NCBI GenBank assembly: GCA_026410415.1
Contig: JAPMLR010000005.1
Coordinates: forward strand, 124,001-188,000
Reading direction: 5' to 3'
DNA length: 64,000 nucleotides
From: Denitratimonas yunnanensis (SeqCode)
GTDB taxonomy: Bacteria > Pseudomonadota > Gammaproteobacteria > Xanthomonadales > Xanthomonadaceae
The translations under genes were made by a program, and so were the position numbers. Below are positions 28,861 to 38,428 of this stretch, piece after piece. A model generated the notes under the pieces. The model worked only from the letters and a program-made list of their open reading frames with translations. It made no database searches and was not told the origin of the DNA. How positions within the stretch are numbered: position 1 is the first letter of the stretch; every line of letters starts with the position of its first letter.

Positions 28861-28894
28861 AAGGGTCGGCAGCAATGCCGGCCCTTCTTGTTTT
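28861..28894 (+). terminator. Rho-independent terminator of tRNA-Asn
   Basis: AAGGGTCGGC (28861-28870) pairs with GCCGGCCCTT (28877-28886) with one G-U pair around a six-base loop, followed by CTTGTTTT. It lies eight bases after the tRNA 3' end. Confidence 0.85.
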
Positions 28895-28912
28895 CCGGGT
28901 ATCGTGGCGCGC

Positions 28913-30256
28913 ATGAATACGCCGCTTCCTTTCCGTTTTCTGACGCCTTCCGGTTGGCAAACCGCGCACTGTGGTGCTGATGCCGATGGCGCCATTGCGA
29001 GCCTTGAGCCTGTTGACGCATCCGCGTCTTGGGCCTTGCCGGGCATTCCCAATACCCATTCACATGCATTCCAGCGTGCCATGGCCGGGCTGGCCGAGCG
29101 CATGGGCGATCCCGCCGACAGTTTCTGGACGTGGCGCGAGTTGATGTATCGCTTCGCGGCACGGCTTGATCCGGATTCGCAGTACGCCATCGCGTCGCAG
29201 CTTTATGCCGAGATGTTGGAGGCCGGCTACACCGCCGTCTGCGAGTTCCACTACCTGCACCATCAGCCGGATGGCACGCCATATGCCGATCCGGCAGCGA
29301 TGTCGCGCGCGTTGATCGCCGCGGCCGCCGATACCGGAATACGCATGACGCTGCTGCCGGTGCTTTACATGAGCGCGGGGTTCGACGGTCGTGCGTTGGA
29401 GCCGCGTCAGCGGCGTTTCGGTCATGCGCTCGACGATTTCCTCGCGCTGGTGCAATCGTTGCGTGCCGACGAAAACCCGCGTCTGCGCATCGGCATGGCG
29501 TTGCACAGTCTGCGTGCGGTGCCGGAGACGGCGATGCCGGCCTTGCTCGATGCCATCGCGGCTGAGGATTTCCCGATTCACATCCACATCGCCGAGCAAG
29601 TGGCCGAGGTCGAGCAATGTCTTGCCGTGCGCGGCGCCCGTCCGGTGCGCTGGCTGCTTGATCATGCTCCGGTCGATGCACGCTGGACGCTCGTCCACGC
29701 CACGCATCTGTCCGATGACGAAGTGACGGGCATCGCTGCCAGCGGGGCGAGCGTGTCGATCTGTCCCACCACCGAGGCCAATCTCGGTGATGGCTTGTTC
29801 CCCTTGCGCGATTTTCTCGATGCCGGCGGGCGTTTTTCCATCGGCAGCGATTCACATGTGTCGGTGTCGCCGGTGGAGGAGTTGCGCTGGCTCGAATACG
29901 GTCAGCGACTGCGTGCGCAGCGCCGCAACATCGTCGCATCGTTGCAGCAGCCGAGCACGGCGGCGGTGTTGCTGGAGCATGCATGGGCCAGCGGCGCGCA
30001 AGGTTGCGGCATGTCGCTTGGCAGGTTGGAAATGGCGCAAGCCGCCGACTGGATCGTGCTAGATGCCGAGGCTCCGGCGCTGGCTGGCGCGCGTGATGGC
30101 GATGTACTGGATCGCTTCGTGTTCGCCGGCAACCGGTCGATGATCGAGCGCGTGTTCGTGGGCGGCGAGCGCGTGGTCGAAGGCGGTCGGCATTGCCGGC
30201 ACGAGGCCATCGCGCGGGAATACGGCAAGACCTTGCGACACCTGCTGGCCGATTGA
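28913..30256 (+). CDS. hutF: Formimidoylglutamate deiminase HutF (447 aa)
   Basis: Histidine degradation: converts N-formimino-L-glutamate to N-formyl-L-glutamate and ammonia. Amidohydrolase-superfamily metal site: GIPNTHSHAFQRAMAG (H-x-H), IHIHIAEQ, LVHATHLSDDE and GSDSH carrying the last metal ligand. The early WTWRELMYRFA and the length fit HutF, which is related to guanine/cytosine deaminases. The ATG at 28913 is used; the frame continues upstream over the tRNA terminator and is not coding there. The other hut genes are not in this window, so the gene is an outlier from its pathway cluster or serves another imino substrate. Confidence 0.88.
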   Translation: MNTPLPFRFLTPSGWQTAHCGADADGAIASLEPVDASASWALPGIPNTHSHAFQRAMAGLAERMGDPADSFWTWRELMYRFAARLDPDSQYAIASQLYAEMLEAGYTAVCEFHYLHHQPDGTPYADPAAMSRALIAAAADTGIRMTLLPVLYMSAGFDGRALEPRQRRFGHALDDFLALVQSLRADENPRLRIGMALHSLRAVPETAMPALLDAIAAEDFPIHIHIAEQVAEVEQCLAVRGARPVRWLLDHAPVDARWTLVHATHLSDDEVTGIAASGASVSICPTTEANLGDGLFPLRDFLDAGGRFSIGSDSHVSVSPVEELRWLEYGQRLRAQRRNIVASLQQPSTAAVLLEHAWASGAQGCGMSLGRLEMAQAADWIVLDAEAPALAGARDGDVLDRFVFAGNRSMIERVFVGGERVVEGGRHCRHEAIAREYGKTLRHLLAD

Positions 30257-30344
30257 ACGGAGGCCACGGCACTGGGCGCAGGTCGGGATGACTCACACAC
30301 GGTACGACCCGCCGACACAACCTTGATTGCCGCATTGCGACATG

Positions 30345-30364
30345 CGCACGTCTGCGGACGTGCG
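30345..30364. promoter_or_regulatory. 20-bp inverted repeat upstream of the lipase-like gene
   Basis: CGCACGTC-TGCG-GACGTGCG, two perfect 8-bp arms around four bases, sits ~110 bp before the lipase-like gene in the 216-bp gap after hutF. It may be an operator or a weak terminator for hutF (no U-tract follows). Confidence 0.4.
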
Positions 30365-30472
30365 TATCCTTACCATACGCTGGCGAAGGGAGACAGGGGT
30401 CGCCGGGTATCAGGGTTTCGTGCCATGCCGGAGGCGTGCGCATCGGGGCCTCTCGATTGGGGAGATTCAACG

Positions 30473-31324
30473 ATGTTCAAATACCTTGCCGGCTGCGTGC
30501 TGGCATTCGCGCCCGTGCTCGCGTTCGCCAATACCGGCGTCGCGTTCGTGCACGGCACCAGCAAGCACACCAACGCGACGGCCGACTATTGGGGAGCCGA
30601 TTTCATCAACTCGGTGCGACAGGGCCTGCCCAACCAGGCCAACTACACCGTCATCAACTGCGATTTCGAGCAGTACATGTGGGATTCGCGCGCCGCCGGT
30701 TGCGCAGCGGGGCAGCTCACCAGCTTCATCAATTCACGCGGCATCACCGATCTGGTGGTCATCACCCACTCCAACGGTGGCAACGTGATGCGCTGGATCA
30801 TGAGCAATCCGACCTACGACAGCCGCTATCCGAACATCATCAACAAGATCCGCTGGGTCAACGCGCTGGCACCGTCCTCGCGCGGCACGCCGCTGGCCGA
30901 CGCGGTGATGGCAGGCAACGTGTTCGAATCCGCACTCGGCTGGCTGCTGGGCTACAAAAACGATGCGGTGCGCATGCAGCAGCAAAGCTGGATGGCGCAG
31001 TACAACGCCAACAATCTGTACGGAACCAGCGGGCGTCCGGCGCTGCCGCGCGGCTTCTGGTCGGTGGTGGGGCAGGACGTTGAAACCGCGGTCTGGGATT
31101 CGGACAGCTACTGCGGTGGCTACCACCTCAACCTCGGGCTGGAGATCACCCAGGCCTGGCTCAACAGCTGTTCGGACGGCTTCCTCAATTGCACCAGTCA
31201 GGCCGGCGCCGGCTCCGTGTGGTTCTACGACACCCAGCGCACCGCGGGGAAAGAACCGCTCAGCCACAACCAGAGCCGGAAAAAGTGCTTCAACCTCGAC
31301 GTGATCCTTCGCAACGACCTGTGA
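30473..31324 (+). CDS. Secreted lipase-like alpha/beta hydrolase (283 aa)
   Basis: Exported hydrolase. The signal peptide MFKYLAGCVLAFAPVLAFA is probably cleaved before NTGVAFVHG. Oxyanion-hole segment FVHGTS at ~25-30; nucleophile elbow VVITHSNGGNVMRW with S100, where the usual first Gly of G-x-S-x-G is Thr. NALAPSSRGTPLADAV resembles the APSSRG/APHGGS segment of class I lipases, and several cysteines near the C-terminus suggest disulfides. The start is fixed by the signal peptide; GGGGAG precedes it. The next gene begins 14 bp later and also encodes an exported protein, so the two form an operon. The true substrate is unknown. Confidence 0.8.
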   Translation: MFKYLAGCVLAFAPVLAFANTGVAFVHGTSKHTNATADYWGADFINSVRQGLPNQANYTVINCDFEQYMWDSRAAGCAAGQLTSFINSRGITDLVVITHSNGGNVMRWIMSNPTYDSRYPNIINKIRWVNALAPSSRGTPLADAVMAGNVFESALGWLLGYKNDAVRMQQQSWMAQYNANNLYGTSGRPALPRGFWSVVGQDVETAVWDSDSYCGGYHLNLGLEITQAWLNSCSDGFLNCTSQAGAGSVWFYDTQRTAGKEPLSHNQSRKKCFNLDVILRNDL

Positions 31325-31338
31325 GCCCGGAGCCGACC

Positions 31339-32583
31339 ATGAAAAACCTCATTTTCGTCGCGCTCAGCGGCATCCTTTTCAGCCCTGCCCTGCTTGCGGC
31401 GGAATCCCTCACACAGCTTCTGCCCGCCGGCGATGGCGATCTGGTCGCCACCCGCGTGACGATGGAGAAGTCGGCACTGCCGGCCGACATCGAACGCGCG
31501 CCGGTGGATTTCGCGTGGGCGCTGGATCCTTCCCAGCCGCTTTCCCGCGAAGCGCCCTACGTTGCCGATAGTCGTGAATTCTGGACAACGCTGGACGCAC
31601 GCCAGTTGCAGAAGGGCTATCGCTTCCAGACCACCGCGCCCGGCGCGCTGGTTCGCCTGAGTCCGTCCGACGGCAGCAAGCGCGCCAACTTGCAGCTCTC
31701 CGATCTGGATCTGCGTGTCGATGGCAAACGACTCGATCCCTCGCGGGATATTCGTGTCGCGGTCGATGCCGCCCAGATGAAGGCTGCCGGCGTGGACTTC
31801 GGGGAAGGCACGCTGGTGTTCCGACTCGCGCCCGATGTCGGCAAAGGTCAGATGGAGCTGGCAGCCAAGAGCGCCCGGGGCGACTACCTGCTGCACGTGT
31901 ACGAACCCGAGAGTCCGGTGTCGCTGAAGCTCGGCGCCGATCGCGACCGTGCGCTGGCGGGTGACACGATCACACTGAAGGCAACGTGGGATGACAACGC
32001 GCGCGGCTCGCGCCCGAGCAGCATCGGCGGCGTGCTGACGTCGCCGAAGGGACACAGCATTCCGGTCGAATTCGATCGTTCGATGACGGGCGACTACGTT
32101 GCCAAGGTGAAACTCCCGGCCGACGCCGGCACCGGGATGGCGCTGTGGGAAATGCATACGTTTGCCGTGGCCAGTGACAAGAGCGGTGCCATTCCTCGCG
32201 ACGCCAAGACCAGTCTGTCGGTGTCCTTGCCGACGGCCCGTTTGTCGGGCGGTGCGGAACCGGTGATGTCCAAATCCGGCAACGTCAAGGTGACATTGCC
32301 GCTGGAAGTGGGCGCAGCTGGTCGCTACGAGTTGCGTGGCGTGCTCTACGGCACCGCGAAGGACGGCAGCTTGCAGCCGTTCGCCATCGCCCATTCGGCG
32401 CGCTGGCTGGAGCCGGGCAAGGGAGAAGGCATCACGCTGGATTTCGGCGATCTGGCGAGCAAGTCCGGCTTGGCCGCACCGTATGAACTGCGCGATCTGA
32501 GCCTGAACGATCAGGCTCGCCTGGGATTGCTCGAAACCCGTGCCCGCGCGCTGCGGATCGAGGTCGACGCGGCAACTCGGTAA
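31339..32583 (+). CDS. Exported DUF4785-like protein (414 aa)
   Basis: Exported protein of unknown function, with signal peptide MKNLIFVALSGILFSPALLA. The rest is beta-rich: residues ~195-330 (DTITLKATWDDN..., GGVLTSPKGHSIPVEFDRS..., GMALWEMHTFAVA) look like tandem Ig-like strands, and YELRGVLYGTAKDG lies in the last third. The layout matches what I recall of DUF4785 proteins from xanthomonads; that assignment is from memory. It lies 14 bp after the lipase-like gene and ends before a strong terminator, so the pair is one unit. A role as partner, foldase or co-secreted binding protein of the lipase is conjecture. Confidence 0.65.
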   Translation: MKNLIFVALSGILFSPALLAAESLTQLLPAGDGDLVATRVTMEKSALPADIERAPVDFAWALDPSQPLSREAPYVADSREFWTTLDARQLQKGYRFQTTAPGALVRLSPSDGSKRANLQLSDLDLRVDGKRLDPSRDIRVAVDAAQMKAAGVDFGEGTLVFRLAPDVGKGQMELAAKSARGDYLLHVYEPESPVSLKLGADRDRALAGDTITLKATWDDNARGSRPSSIGGVLTSPKGHSIPVEFDRSMTGDYVAKVKLPADAGTGMALWEMHTFAVASDKSGAIPRDAKTSLSVSLPTARLSGGAEPVMSKSGNVKVTLPLEVGAAGRYELRGVLYGTAKDGSLQPFAIAHSARWLEPGKGEGITLDFGDLASKSGLAAPYELRDLSLNDQARLGLLETRARALRIEVDAATR

Positions 32584-32603
32584 CGCTTGTTGGAACCAAC
32601 CCG

Positions 32604-32639
32604 CCCTGCATCCGGTTTTGACCGGGTGCGGGGTTTTTT
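32604..32639 (+). terminator. Rho-independent terminator of the lipase/DUF4785 operon
   Basis: CCCTGCATCCGG (32604-32615) pairs with CCGGGTGCGGGG (32622-32633) through G-U pairs around a six-base loop, then six T residues (32634-32639). It ends the + strand operon just before the convergent valS. Confidence 0.88.
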
Positions 32640-32683
32640 ATGCCTGTTGCAGGTCGGCTCGGTGGCGGAGCGGGAATGGCTTA

Positions 32684-35527
32684 TCAGCCCAGCCGCGCCT
32701 GCTGCTCCTTCAAGCCGTCCAACTGCACTGACCACTCTGCCAGCCGCTGCCGCTCCTGTTCCACTACGGCAGGCGGCACCTTGTCGGTGAACTTGGCGAG
32801 CTTGGCTTCGCTCTTTTCCTTTTCCACCGCGACACGGGCGACTTCCTTGGCGAGGCGGGCGCGTTCGGCGTCCAGATCGATCAGGCCTTCGAGTGGAATC
32901 AACAGGCGCAATTCGCCCAGCACGGCCGAGGCGCAGGCCGGAGGTTCGCCGACGAGCGGGGCAATGCTTTCGATGCGGGCGAGGAAGCGCAACGCATCGG
33001 AGAAACGTGCAAGGCGCGCGGCATCGTTGCCATCGCCGCCGCCGGCCAGCAGCGGCACGCGGCGCGACGGCGAAATGCCGAGCGTGCTGCGCACCGAGCG
33101 CAGTTTGGTGATGGCGTCCTTGAGCCAATCCACATCGGCGATATCGTTGGCGGTGTTGCCGATGCCGAAGGCCACGGGCCAAGGCTGGCGCATGATGCTG
33201 TCGCCGGAAATGCCGAGGCGCGGTGCGATGTTTTGCCAGATTTCCTCGGTGACGAATGGAATCAGCGGGTGCAGCAGGCGCAGGCTGGCTTCGAGCACGC
33301 AAAGCAGGGTGTGGCGCACCGATTCGCTGGCGCCGGCGTCGATGGTGCTGCCGGCTTCCGGGTTCAGGAAGGGCTTGGAGAACTCGATCGACCAGTCGCA
33401 GAACTCGTTCCAGACGAATTCGTAGACGGCTTGCGATACCAGGTCGAAGCGGTAGGCGGCGAACTGCGCATCCACTTCGGTCACGAGCGCGTCGAAACGT
33501 GCCAGCAGTGCGCGCTCGAACGGGGCGGCGGGCCAGTTTGCAGGTTTCGCGATCACGCCGCTTTCCGGCAGCGTGCCCAGCACGAAACGCGCGGCGTTCC
33601 ACAGCTTGTTGCAGAAATTCTTGTAGCCCTCGCAGCGTGCCAGATCGAACTTGATGTCGCGGCCGTGGGTGGCGAGGCTGGCGAAGGTGAAGCGCAAGGC
33701 GTCGGCGCCGTAGGCGGCGATGCCTTTGGGGAATTCCTTGCGCGTGGCCTTTTCGATCTTCTCGGCCATCTTCGGTTGCATCAGGCCGGCGGTGCGCTTG
33801 GCGACCAGCGTGTCGGCGCTGATGCCGTCGATTATGTCGATCGGATCGAGCACGTTGCCCTTGGACTTGGACATCTTCTGTCCGTCCTTGTCGCGTACCA
33901 AACCGGTGATGTAAACGTCGTGGAAGGGCACTTTCCCGGTGAAATGGTCGGTCATCATCACCATTCGGGCGACCCAGAAGAAGATGATGTCGAAGCCGGT
34001 CACCAGCACGCTGGAAGGCAGGTAGCGCTCGAATCCGCGCTCGTCCATCGCGGCCTCGTCCGGCCAGCCGAGGGTGGAGAACGGCCACATGGCGGAGGAG
34101 AACCAGGTTTCCAGCACGTCGCTGTCCTGCGAGAGCGTCACATCTGCGCCGAGCTGGTGCTTGGCGCGGACTTCGGCTTCATCGCGGCCCACGTAGACCT
34201 TGCCGGAGTCGTCATACCACGCCGGGATGCGGTGGCCCCACCAGAGCTGGCGGCTGATGCACCAGTCCTGGATGTTGTCCATCCAATGGCGGTAGGTGTT
34301 GATCCAGTTGGGCGGCACGAACTTCACGTCGCCCTTCTCGACCAGTTCCAGCCCACGCGCGCCGAGAGTGTCCATCTTCACGAACCACTGGTCGGTCAGA
34401 TACGGCTCGATCACCTGGCCGGTGCGATCACCGCGTGGCACTTGCAGCTTGTGCGGCTTGGCTTCGACCAGCAGATCGGCGGCTTCAAGATCGGCCAGCA
34501 CGGTCTTGCGCGCTTCGTAACGATCCTGCCCGCGATATTTTTCCGGCGCATTGTCGTTGAGCGCGGCTTCGGGTGTGAACAGGTTGATGGTCGGCAGGTT
34601 GTGACGCTGACCCACTGCGTAATCGTTGAAGTCATGTGCTGGCGTGACCTTCACCACGCCGGTGCCGAAGGCGCGATCGACGTAGTCATCGGCGATCACC
34701 GGGATGGTGCGCCCGGTCAGTGGCAGCGTCACGGATTTTCCGATCAGGCCGGCGTAGCGCGGATCTTCCGGATGCACCATCACGGCCACGTCGCCGAGCA
34801 GGGTTTCCGGGCGGGTGGTGGCCACGATCAGGTAGTCGCGGGTTTCGCGCAGGGTTTCAACGCCCTCCTCGTCGCGTTCGACATGTTCGTAGCTCACGCC
34901 AGCGGCGAGTGGATAGCGGATCGACCAGAGGAAACCGTCTTCCTCCTCGCTCACCACTTCCAGATCGGAAATCGCGGTTTTCAGCACCGGATCCCAGTTC
35001 ACCAAGCGCTGGCCGCGATAGATCAGGCCGTCCTCATGCAGTTTCACGAAGGCTTCGATCACGGCCTTGGACGGCATCTCGTCCATCGTGAACACGCGCC
35101 GCGACCAGTCGCCGGAGGCACCCATGCGGCGCATCTGGCGCTCGATGGTGTCGCCCGATGTCTGCTTCCATTCCCAGACTTTGCCGATGAAGCCGTCGCG
35201 TCCGAGCGAATCGCGAGTTTCGCCTTTGCCCTCGATGGCGAGGTTGCGCGAAACCACCATTTCGGTGGCGATGCCGGCATGATCGGTGCCCATTTGCCAC
35301 AACGTGTCGCAACCGCGCATGCGCTGATGGCGGATCAGGGCATCCATCAAGGTGTGCTGGAAGGCATGGCCCATGTGCAGCGTGCCGGTGACATTGGGCG
35401 GTGGCAGCAGGATGGAATAGGGCGTGCCCGTGCCGCTCGGGGCAAATGCGCCGCTTTGTTCCCAGTGGGCGTACCAGCGGGTCTCGAACTGACCTGGCTC
35501 GAAGCTCGTGTTGAAGAGTGTGCTCAT
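32684..35527 (-). CDS. valS: Valyl-tRNA synthetase ValS (947 aa)
   Basis: Class I synthetase that charges tRNA-Val and edits Thr. HIGH motif in [15 protein letters not shown] (HMGH 51-54), editing domain with [24 protein letters not shown] loop as [12 protein letters not shown] near residue 548, and a C-terminal coiled coil rich in charged residues ([20 protein letters not shown]... LKEQQARLG) typical of ValS. The frame is open 28 codons further, but the ATG at 35527 gives the expected [15 protein letters not shown]. In many gammaproteobacteria valS directly follows pepA-holC; here it lies on the same strand but about 4.1 kb further downstream of holC. Confidence 0.97.
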   Translation of the reverse strand: MSTLFNTSFEPGQFETRWYAHWEQSGAFAPSGTGTPYSILLPPPNVTGTLHMGHAFQHTLMDALIRHQRMRGCDTLWQMGTDHAGIATEMVVSRNLAIEGKGETRDSLGRDGFIGKVWEWKQTSGDTIERQMRRMGASGDWSRRVFTMDEMPSKAVIEAFVKLHEDGLIYRGQRLVNWDPVLKTAISDLEVVSEEEDGFLWSIRYPLAAGVSYEHVERDEEGVETLRETRDYLIVATTRPETLLGDVAVMVHPEDPRYAGLIGKSVTLPLTGRTIPVIADDYVDRAFGTGVVKVTPAHDFNDYAVGQRHNLPTINLFTPEAALNDNAPEKYRGQDRYEARKTVLADLEAADLLVEAKPHKLQVPRGDRTGQVIEPYLTDQWFVKMDTLGARGLELVEKGDVKFVPPNWINTYRHWMDNIQDWCISRQLWWGHRIPAWYDDSGKVYVGRDEAEVRAKHQLGADVTLSQDSDVLETWFSSAMWPFSTLGWPDEAAMDERGFERYLPSSVLVTGFDIIFFWVARMVMMTDHFTGKVPFHDVYITGLVRDKDGQKMSKSKGNVLDPIDIIDGISADTLVAKRTAGLMQPKMAEKIEKATRKEFPKGIAAYGADALRFTFASLATHGRDIKFDLARCEGYKNFCNKLWNAARFVLGTLPESGVIAKPANWPAAPFERALLARFDALVTEVDAQFAAYRFDLVSQAVYEFVWNEFCDWSIEFSKPFLNPEAGSTIDAGASESVRHTLLCVLEASLRLLHPLIPFVTEEIWQNIAPRLGISGDSIMRQPWPVAFGIGNTANDIADVDWLKDAITKLRSVRSTLGISPSRRVPLLAGGGDGNDAARLARFSDALRFLARIESIAPLVGEPPACASAVLGELRLLIPLEGLIDLDAERARLAKEVARVAVEKEKSEAKLAKFTDKVPPAVVEQERQRLAEWSVQLDGLKEQQARLG

Positions 35528-35711
35528 GCGCTTGGCGGCCGGTGCGGGCCTAGGATCGTGAGGGGAAGCCGGCGATTGTAAACGCTGCGCGACGCGATAC
35601 GGGTGCGCCAAGCCCCGAGGGCATCGGCGGGCGGCTCATTTGTCCGGTGGGAAGATGCCCGTGTCGCGCGGCTGGCGGAAGTTGCCGGTTGCCTGCGCTG
35701 CCCTCACGGGT

Positions 35712-37475
35712 TCAGTCGGACGACATCCGGCGCAGATGCGCCGAAATTCGATCGAGGTTGTCGGTCGTGTCGGCGAGCAGCCGATGCAGCGCCGGCGACA
35801 ACACCTCCAGCGTATGTTCGCGGAAGCGCTCCCCGCGCGTGCGCCAGTCCGCCGACAATCTGTTGCCGCGTACGGCGAGCAGGGCGCGTTCATCGGCCTG
35901 CGGCAAGCCGTAACCGGGTGTGTCGGCCAGCAGCGCCGCCGGGCGAATCAGGCTGGCTTCCAGTGCGAGGTGCTCGTCGAGCAGGACGCGGGACGCGCGG
36001 GCGTGGTTGTCGCGCTGGAGCAGCCGGCGCTTGATCGCATCGCGGGCGCGCAGGTGCGCGCGACGCAACGCGGCTTCTTCCAGCACCAGCAGCGCGGCGC
36101 TGGCGCGCAGGTCGCCCGCTTCCACCCATGGCGCGCGTTGTTCCGGAGCCAGATCAAGCCATGCACGAGCGTCGCGCGCGGGCAGGGCGAGCGCGGCTCG
36201 CGCGATGGCGAACAGATCGGCGTAGTGGCTGTCGGCGGAAGGGAAGTAGTAACCCAGACGCACCGCATCCTCGCTCGCCAGCGGCGCAGCATCGGCGATG
36301 CCGGCGCGTTCGAGCCTTCGCAGCAACGCGGTCGGCGCGATGGCGCCGATGGGTTCGCCGGCAAGGCGCGGCACGCCATCGTGCAGCAGCTTGAAGGTTT
36401 CGCTCGCGCAATTGTTGCCGAGGAAGGTGTAGCGCCCGTCGTAGCTCCAGTGCAGTTGCGCGGCGCGTTCGATGAGGCTGGCCTTTTCCTCGTCGGATAA
36501 ACGCAGTGGCACCGAGCGCAGGCCGCGCAGTTCGATCGCGGTGTATTCCTCGATCACCTGCGTCAGCGGCAGCACGAACAGGCGCGAGGGATAGCGTCCG
36601 GTGAGGCCGCGCCAACCGGATGTCTGGACGTCGTCGACGAAGGCGCGGAACGAGAGCACACGGTGGTGCTCCAGGTCGAAGCGGCAGTCCGGTCCCGGTA
36701 CGCGGCCCGGTGCGCAGATCACCAGCCGCAGCATGCTGTGGCCCCAGCGGCTCATCGGCGCATCGGTGGGTTCGGCGAGCAGGTATTCGATGGCGTGGAC
36801 GCGGGCCGGATCGAGCGTCTCCAGCGAGGGGTCGCTGGCCGGAACGACGAAGGAAAAACCTGGCGCGCACTGCGGCGCATTGGCGTGGCGCGGCATGCCG
36901 ATGCGTTCGGCGAGGAATCGATGCAGCGCCGGGCGGCGGCAGGCGTAGTCGGCGTCGCGCAGAAAATGTTCGACATTGACCGCGACGAATTCGCGCGGCG
37001 AGGCCAGTTCGTAGATGTCCGGCGAGCGGTCGCGCAGGCGGCTGCGTGAATTGCGCAGGCCGAAACGGCGCGGCTTCACCTGCCATCCCGCCAGATCGAG
37101 CAGGCGCGGATCGCGCGAAAGCCCTGCGCGTCGGTCGAGCGCGTGCGCCAGCTCGTGCAGCAGCGCGGCAATGGCCGGTGCGTCGTCGCCATCGTGCAGC
37201 AGATCGCGCGCGAGTCGGATGCGCCGGCCGCGGATGCGGCCATGAACCGCATCGGGCAGGGCATCGGAAAAGGAAAGTGTCAGCGCCGGAAGGTGATCCG
37301 CCATCGCGGCGGGCAAATGCTCGCCCGTGCGTTCGATCAGCGCCGTTGCGGCGATGCGTTCCGTGGGCGTCAGCGTTCCGGCATCCAGCACCGGCGGCCA
37401 TGCTGCCGAGGCCGACAGCGAGGCAAAACCCAGCAGCGTACCGACAAACCCACGCCGCAGGCAGCGCACGTTCAC
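35712..37475 (-). CDS. Exported DUF4105 protein with HExxH motif (587 aa)
   Basis: Exported protein of unknown function with signal peptide MNVRCLRRGFVGTLLGFASLSASAAW. The N-terminal ~200 residues carry LLHELAHALDRRAG (H107, E108, H111), a zinc-metalloprotease-like motif. The central ~220-420 is DUF4105-like: MSRWGHSMLRLVICAPG, LTGRYPSRLFVLPLTQVI, YTFLGNNCASETFKLL, where the NNCA cysteine and the upstream WGH histidine resemble a papain-like or NlpC-type pair. The C-terminal ~150 residues are helical and Ala/Arg-rich. The GTG start overlaps the DUF2388 stop (GTGA at 37472-37475), so the two are translationally coupled. A periplasmic peptidase or amidase is plausible but unproven. Confidence 0.72.
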   Translation of the reverse strand: MNVRCLRRGFVGTLLGFASLSASAAWPPVLDAGTLTPTERIAATALIERTGEHLPAAMADHLPALTLSFSDALPDAVHGRIRGRRIRLARDLLHDGDDAPAIAALLHELAHALDRRAGLSRDPRLLDLAGWQVKPRRFGLRNSRSRLRDRSPDIYELASPREFVAVNVEHFLRDADYACRRPALHRFLAERIGMPRHANAPQCAPGFSFVVPASDPSLETLDPARVHAIEYLLAEPTDAPMSRWGHSMLRLVICAPGRVPGPDCRFDLEHHRVLSFRAFVDDVQTSGWRGLTGRYPSRLFVLPLTQVIEEYTAIELRGLRSVPLRLSDEEKASLIERAAQLHWSYDGRYTFLGNNCASETFKLLHDGVPRLAGEPIGAIAPTALLRRLERAGIADAAPLASEDAVRLGYYFPSADSHYADLFAIARAALALPARDARAWLDLAPEQRAPWVEAGDLRASAALLVLEEAALRRAHLRARDAIKRRLLQRDNHARASRVLLDEHLALEASLIRPAALLADTPGYGLPQADERALLAVRGNRLSADWRTRGERFREHTLEVLSPALHRLLADTTDNLDRISAHLRRMSSD

Positions 37476-37783
37476 CGCACCAGAATCGCCTTCGCCAGCG
37501 CCAGATCGCTGGCGTGCGCATCGGCATCGGGCAGGGTGCGCAGATGCCGCAGCGCCGCTTCCAGCCGCACGCCCCGAATGGCGCCATCGCTGGCGACAAA
37601 TGCCGCTGCATCGCGCCGCGCTTCCACGATCACCTTGTCATCACCGGAGCTGCTGCCGGTCGTGCCCGAGGTGCCACCGGACGAGGCGCCTGCGGAAGTG
37701 CCGGCAAAACTGCCTGCGAATGTCGGGCTGATGGTGAGTGAGAGGCAAAGCAGGACGGCAAGGCGGCAAAAGCGCAACGACAT
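37472..37783 (-). CDS. Small exported DUF2388-like protein (103 aa)
   Basis: Short exported protein: signal peptide MSLRFCRLAVLLCLSLTISPTFA, a Gly/Ser/Thr-rich stretch (SAGASSGGTSGTTGSSSG), then DKVIVEARRDAAAFVASDGA and IRGVRLEAALRHLRTL..., ending ASDLALAKAIL. The second half matches what I recall of DUF2388, common in Pseudomonas and often beside DUF4105 genes. The ATG at 37783 is the one that gives a proper signal peptide. It is upstream of, and overlaps by four bases, the DUF4105 gene. Function unknown. Confidence 0.7.
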   Translation of the reverse strand: MSLRFCRLAVLLCLSLTISPTFAGSFAGTSAGASSGGTSGTTGSSSGDDKVIVEARRDAAAFVASDGAIRGVRLEAALRHLRTLPDADAHASDLALAKAILVR

Positions 37784-37821
37784 CGGAACAGTCCATGAAA
37801 ACGAGGGTGGCAGGATAGCGC

Positions 37822-38346
37822 ATGCTGTCCGAAGTGCCGCACATCGTGGTGCGCGAAAGCAGCTCACTGGAGGTGAACAAGTGCATCTATCCACGTCTGC
37901 CGTATCCGTCGCGCAATGGGGGATTGGAGCGTGCGTTCATCGAATGGGCGGATACGGATGCCGGCATCGCGGCGTTCTGCAAGGTGCATGAGCAGCGCCA
38001 CGACTTCGTGTGTCTGCGTTACGTGAAGAGCGATGGTTTGGCAGCCAGCTACAGCCCGGATTTCCTCGTGCGTGCCGGTGATCGCGTGTACCTGGTGGAA
38101 ACCAAGGCGCAGCAGCAGGTGAGCCATCCAAACGTGCAGCGCAAGCTGCGGGCGGCGGCGAACTGGTGTGAGCGGATCAATGCGCTACCCGGGGAGCTGC
38201 GCGACGGTTGCGAATGGCATTACGCGCTGGTGGGCGAGGCGGTGTTCTTCGAATGGCGCGAACGCGGCGCGCGGCTGGCCGATCTGCTCGATTTCGCCAG
38301 AGCACGCTCGTCGAACCGGGAAACGCAGCGCGAGCTGGTGCTGTAG
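37822..38346 (+). CDS. Nuclease-domain fragment of a type III restriction Res subunit (174 aa)
   Basis: The whole product matches the C-terminal end of type III restriction Res subunits: ERAFIEWADTD, FCKVHEQRHDFVCLRYV, then YSPDFLVRAGDRVYLVETKA, which has the PD-(D/E)xK nuclease residues P-D...E-T-K, followed by NVQRKLRAAANWCERIN and EWHYALVGEAVFFEWRERGA. A complete Res is ~900-1000 residues with a DEAD helicase; the helicase part and the methylase gene are absent. The fragment nevertheless has an intact frame and an AGGA site six bases before its ATG. It is either a relic left by deletion or a stand-alone nuclease. The divergent DUF2388 gene starts 38 bp away. Confidence 0.75.
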   Translation: MLSEVPHIVVRESSSLEVNKCIYPRLPYPSRNGGLERAFIEWADTDAGIAAFCKVHEQRHDFVCLRYVKSDGLAASYSPDFLVRAGDRVYLVETKAQQQVSHPNVQRKLRAAANWCERINALPGELRDGCEWHYALVGEAVFFEWRERGARLADLLDFARARSSNRETQRELVL

Positions 38347-38428
38347 TGTCCCGTCCTTTGCGCGAGCGATTGCCTCGTCGTGCGACAGCGGGCATCGTGG
38401 CGGGACGAATCCAACGGGAACCTGCTGC

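Noticed and set aside
33233..35581. Open frame antisense to valS (782 codons)
   Set aside because: Shadow of valS with typical His/Gly/Arg-rich composition and no recognisable motif.
35636..35893. Minus-strand frame ending GNFRQPRDTGIFPPDK after the DUF4105 gene
   Set aside because: The tail looks protein-like and could hint at a frameshifted extension of DUF4105, but it overlaps the DUF4105 end in another frame and no frameshift site is visible.
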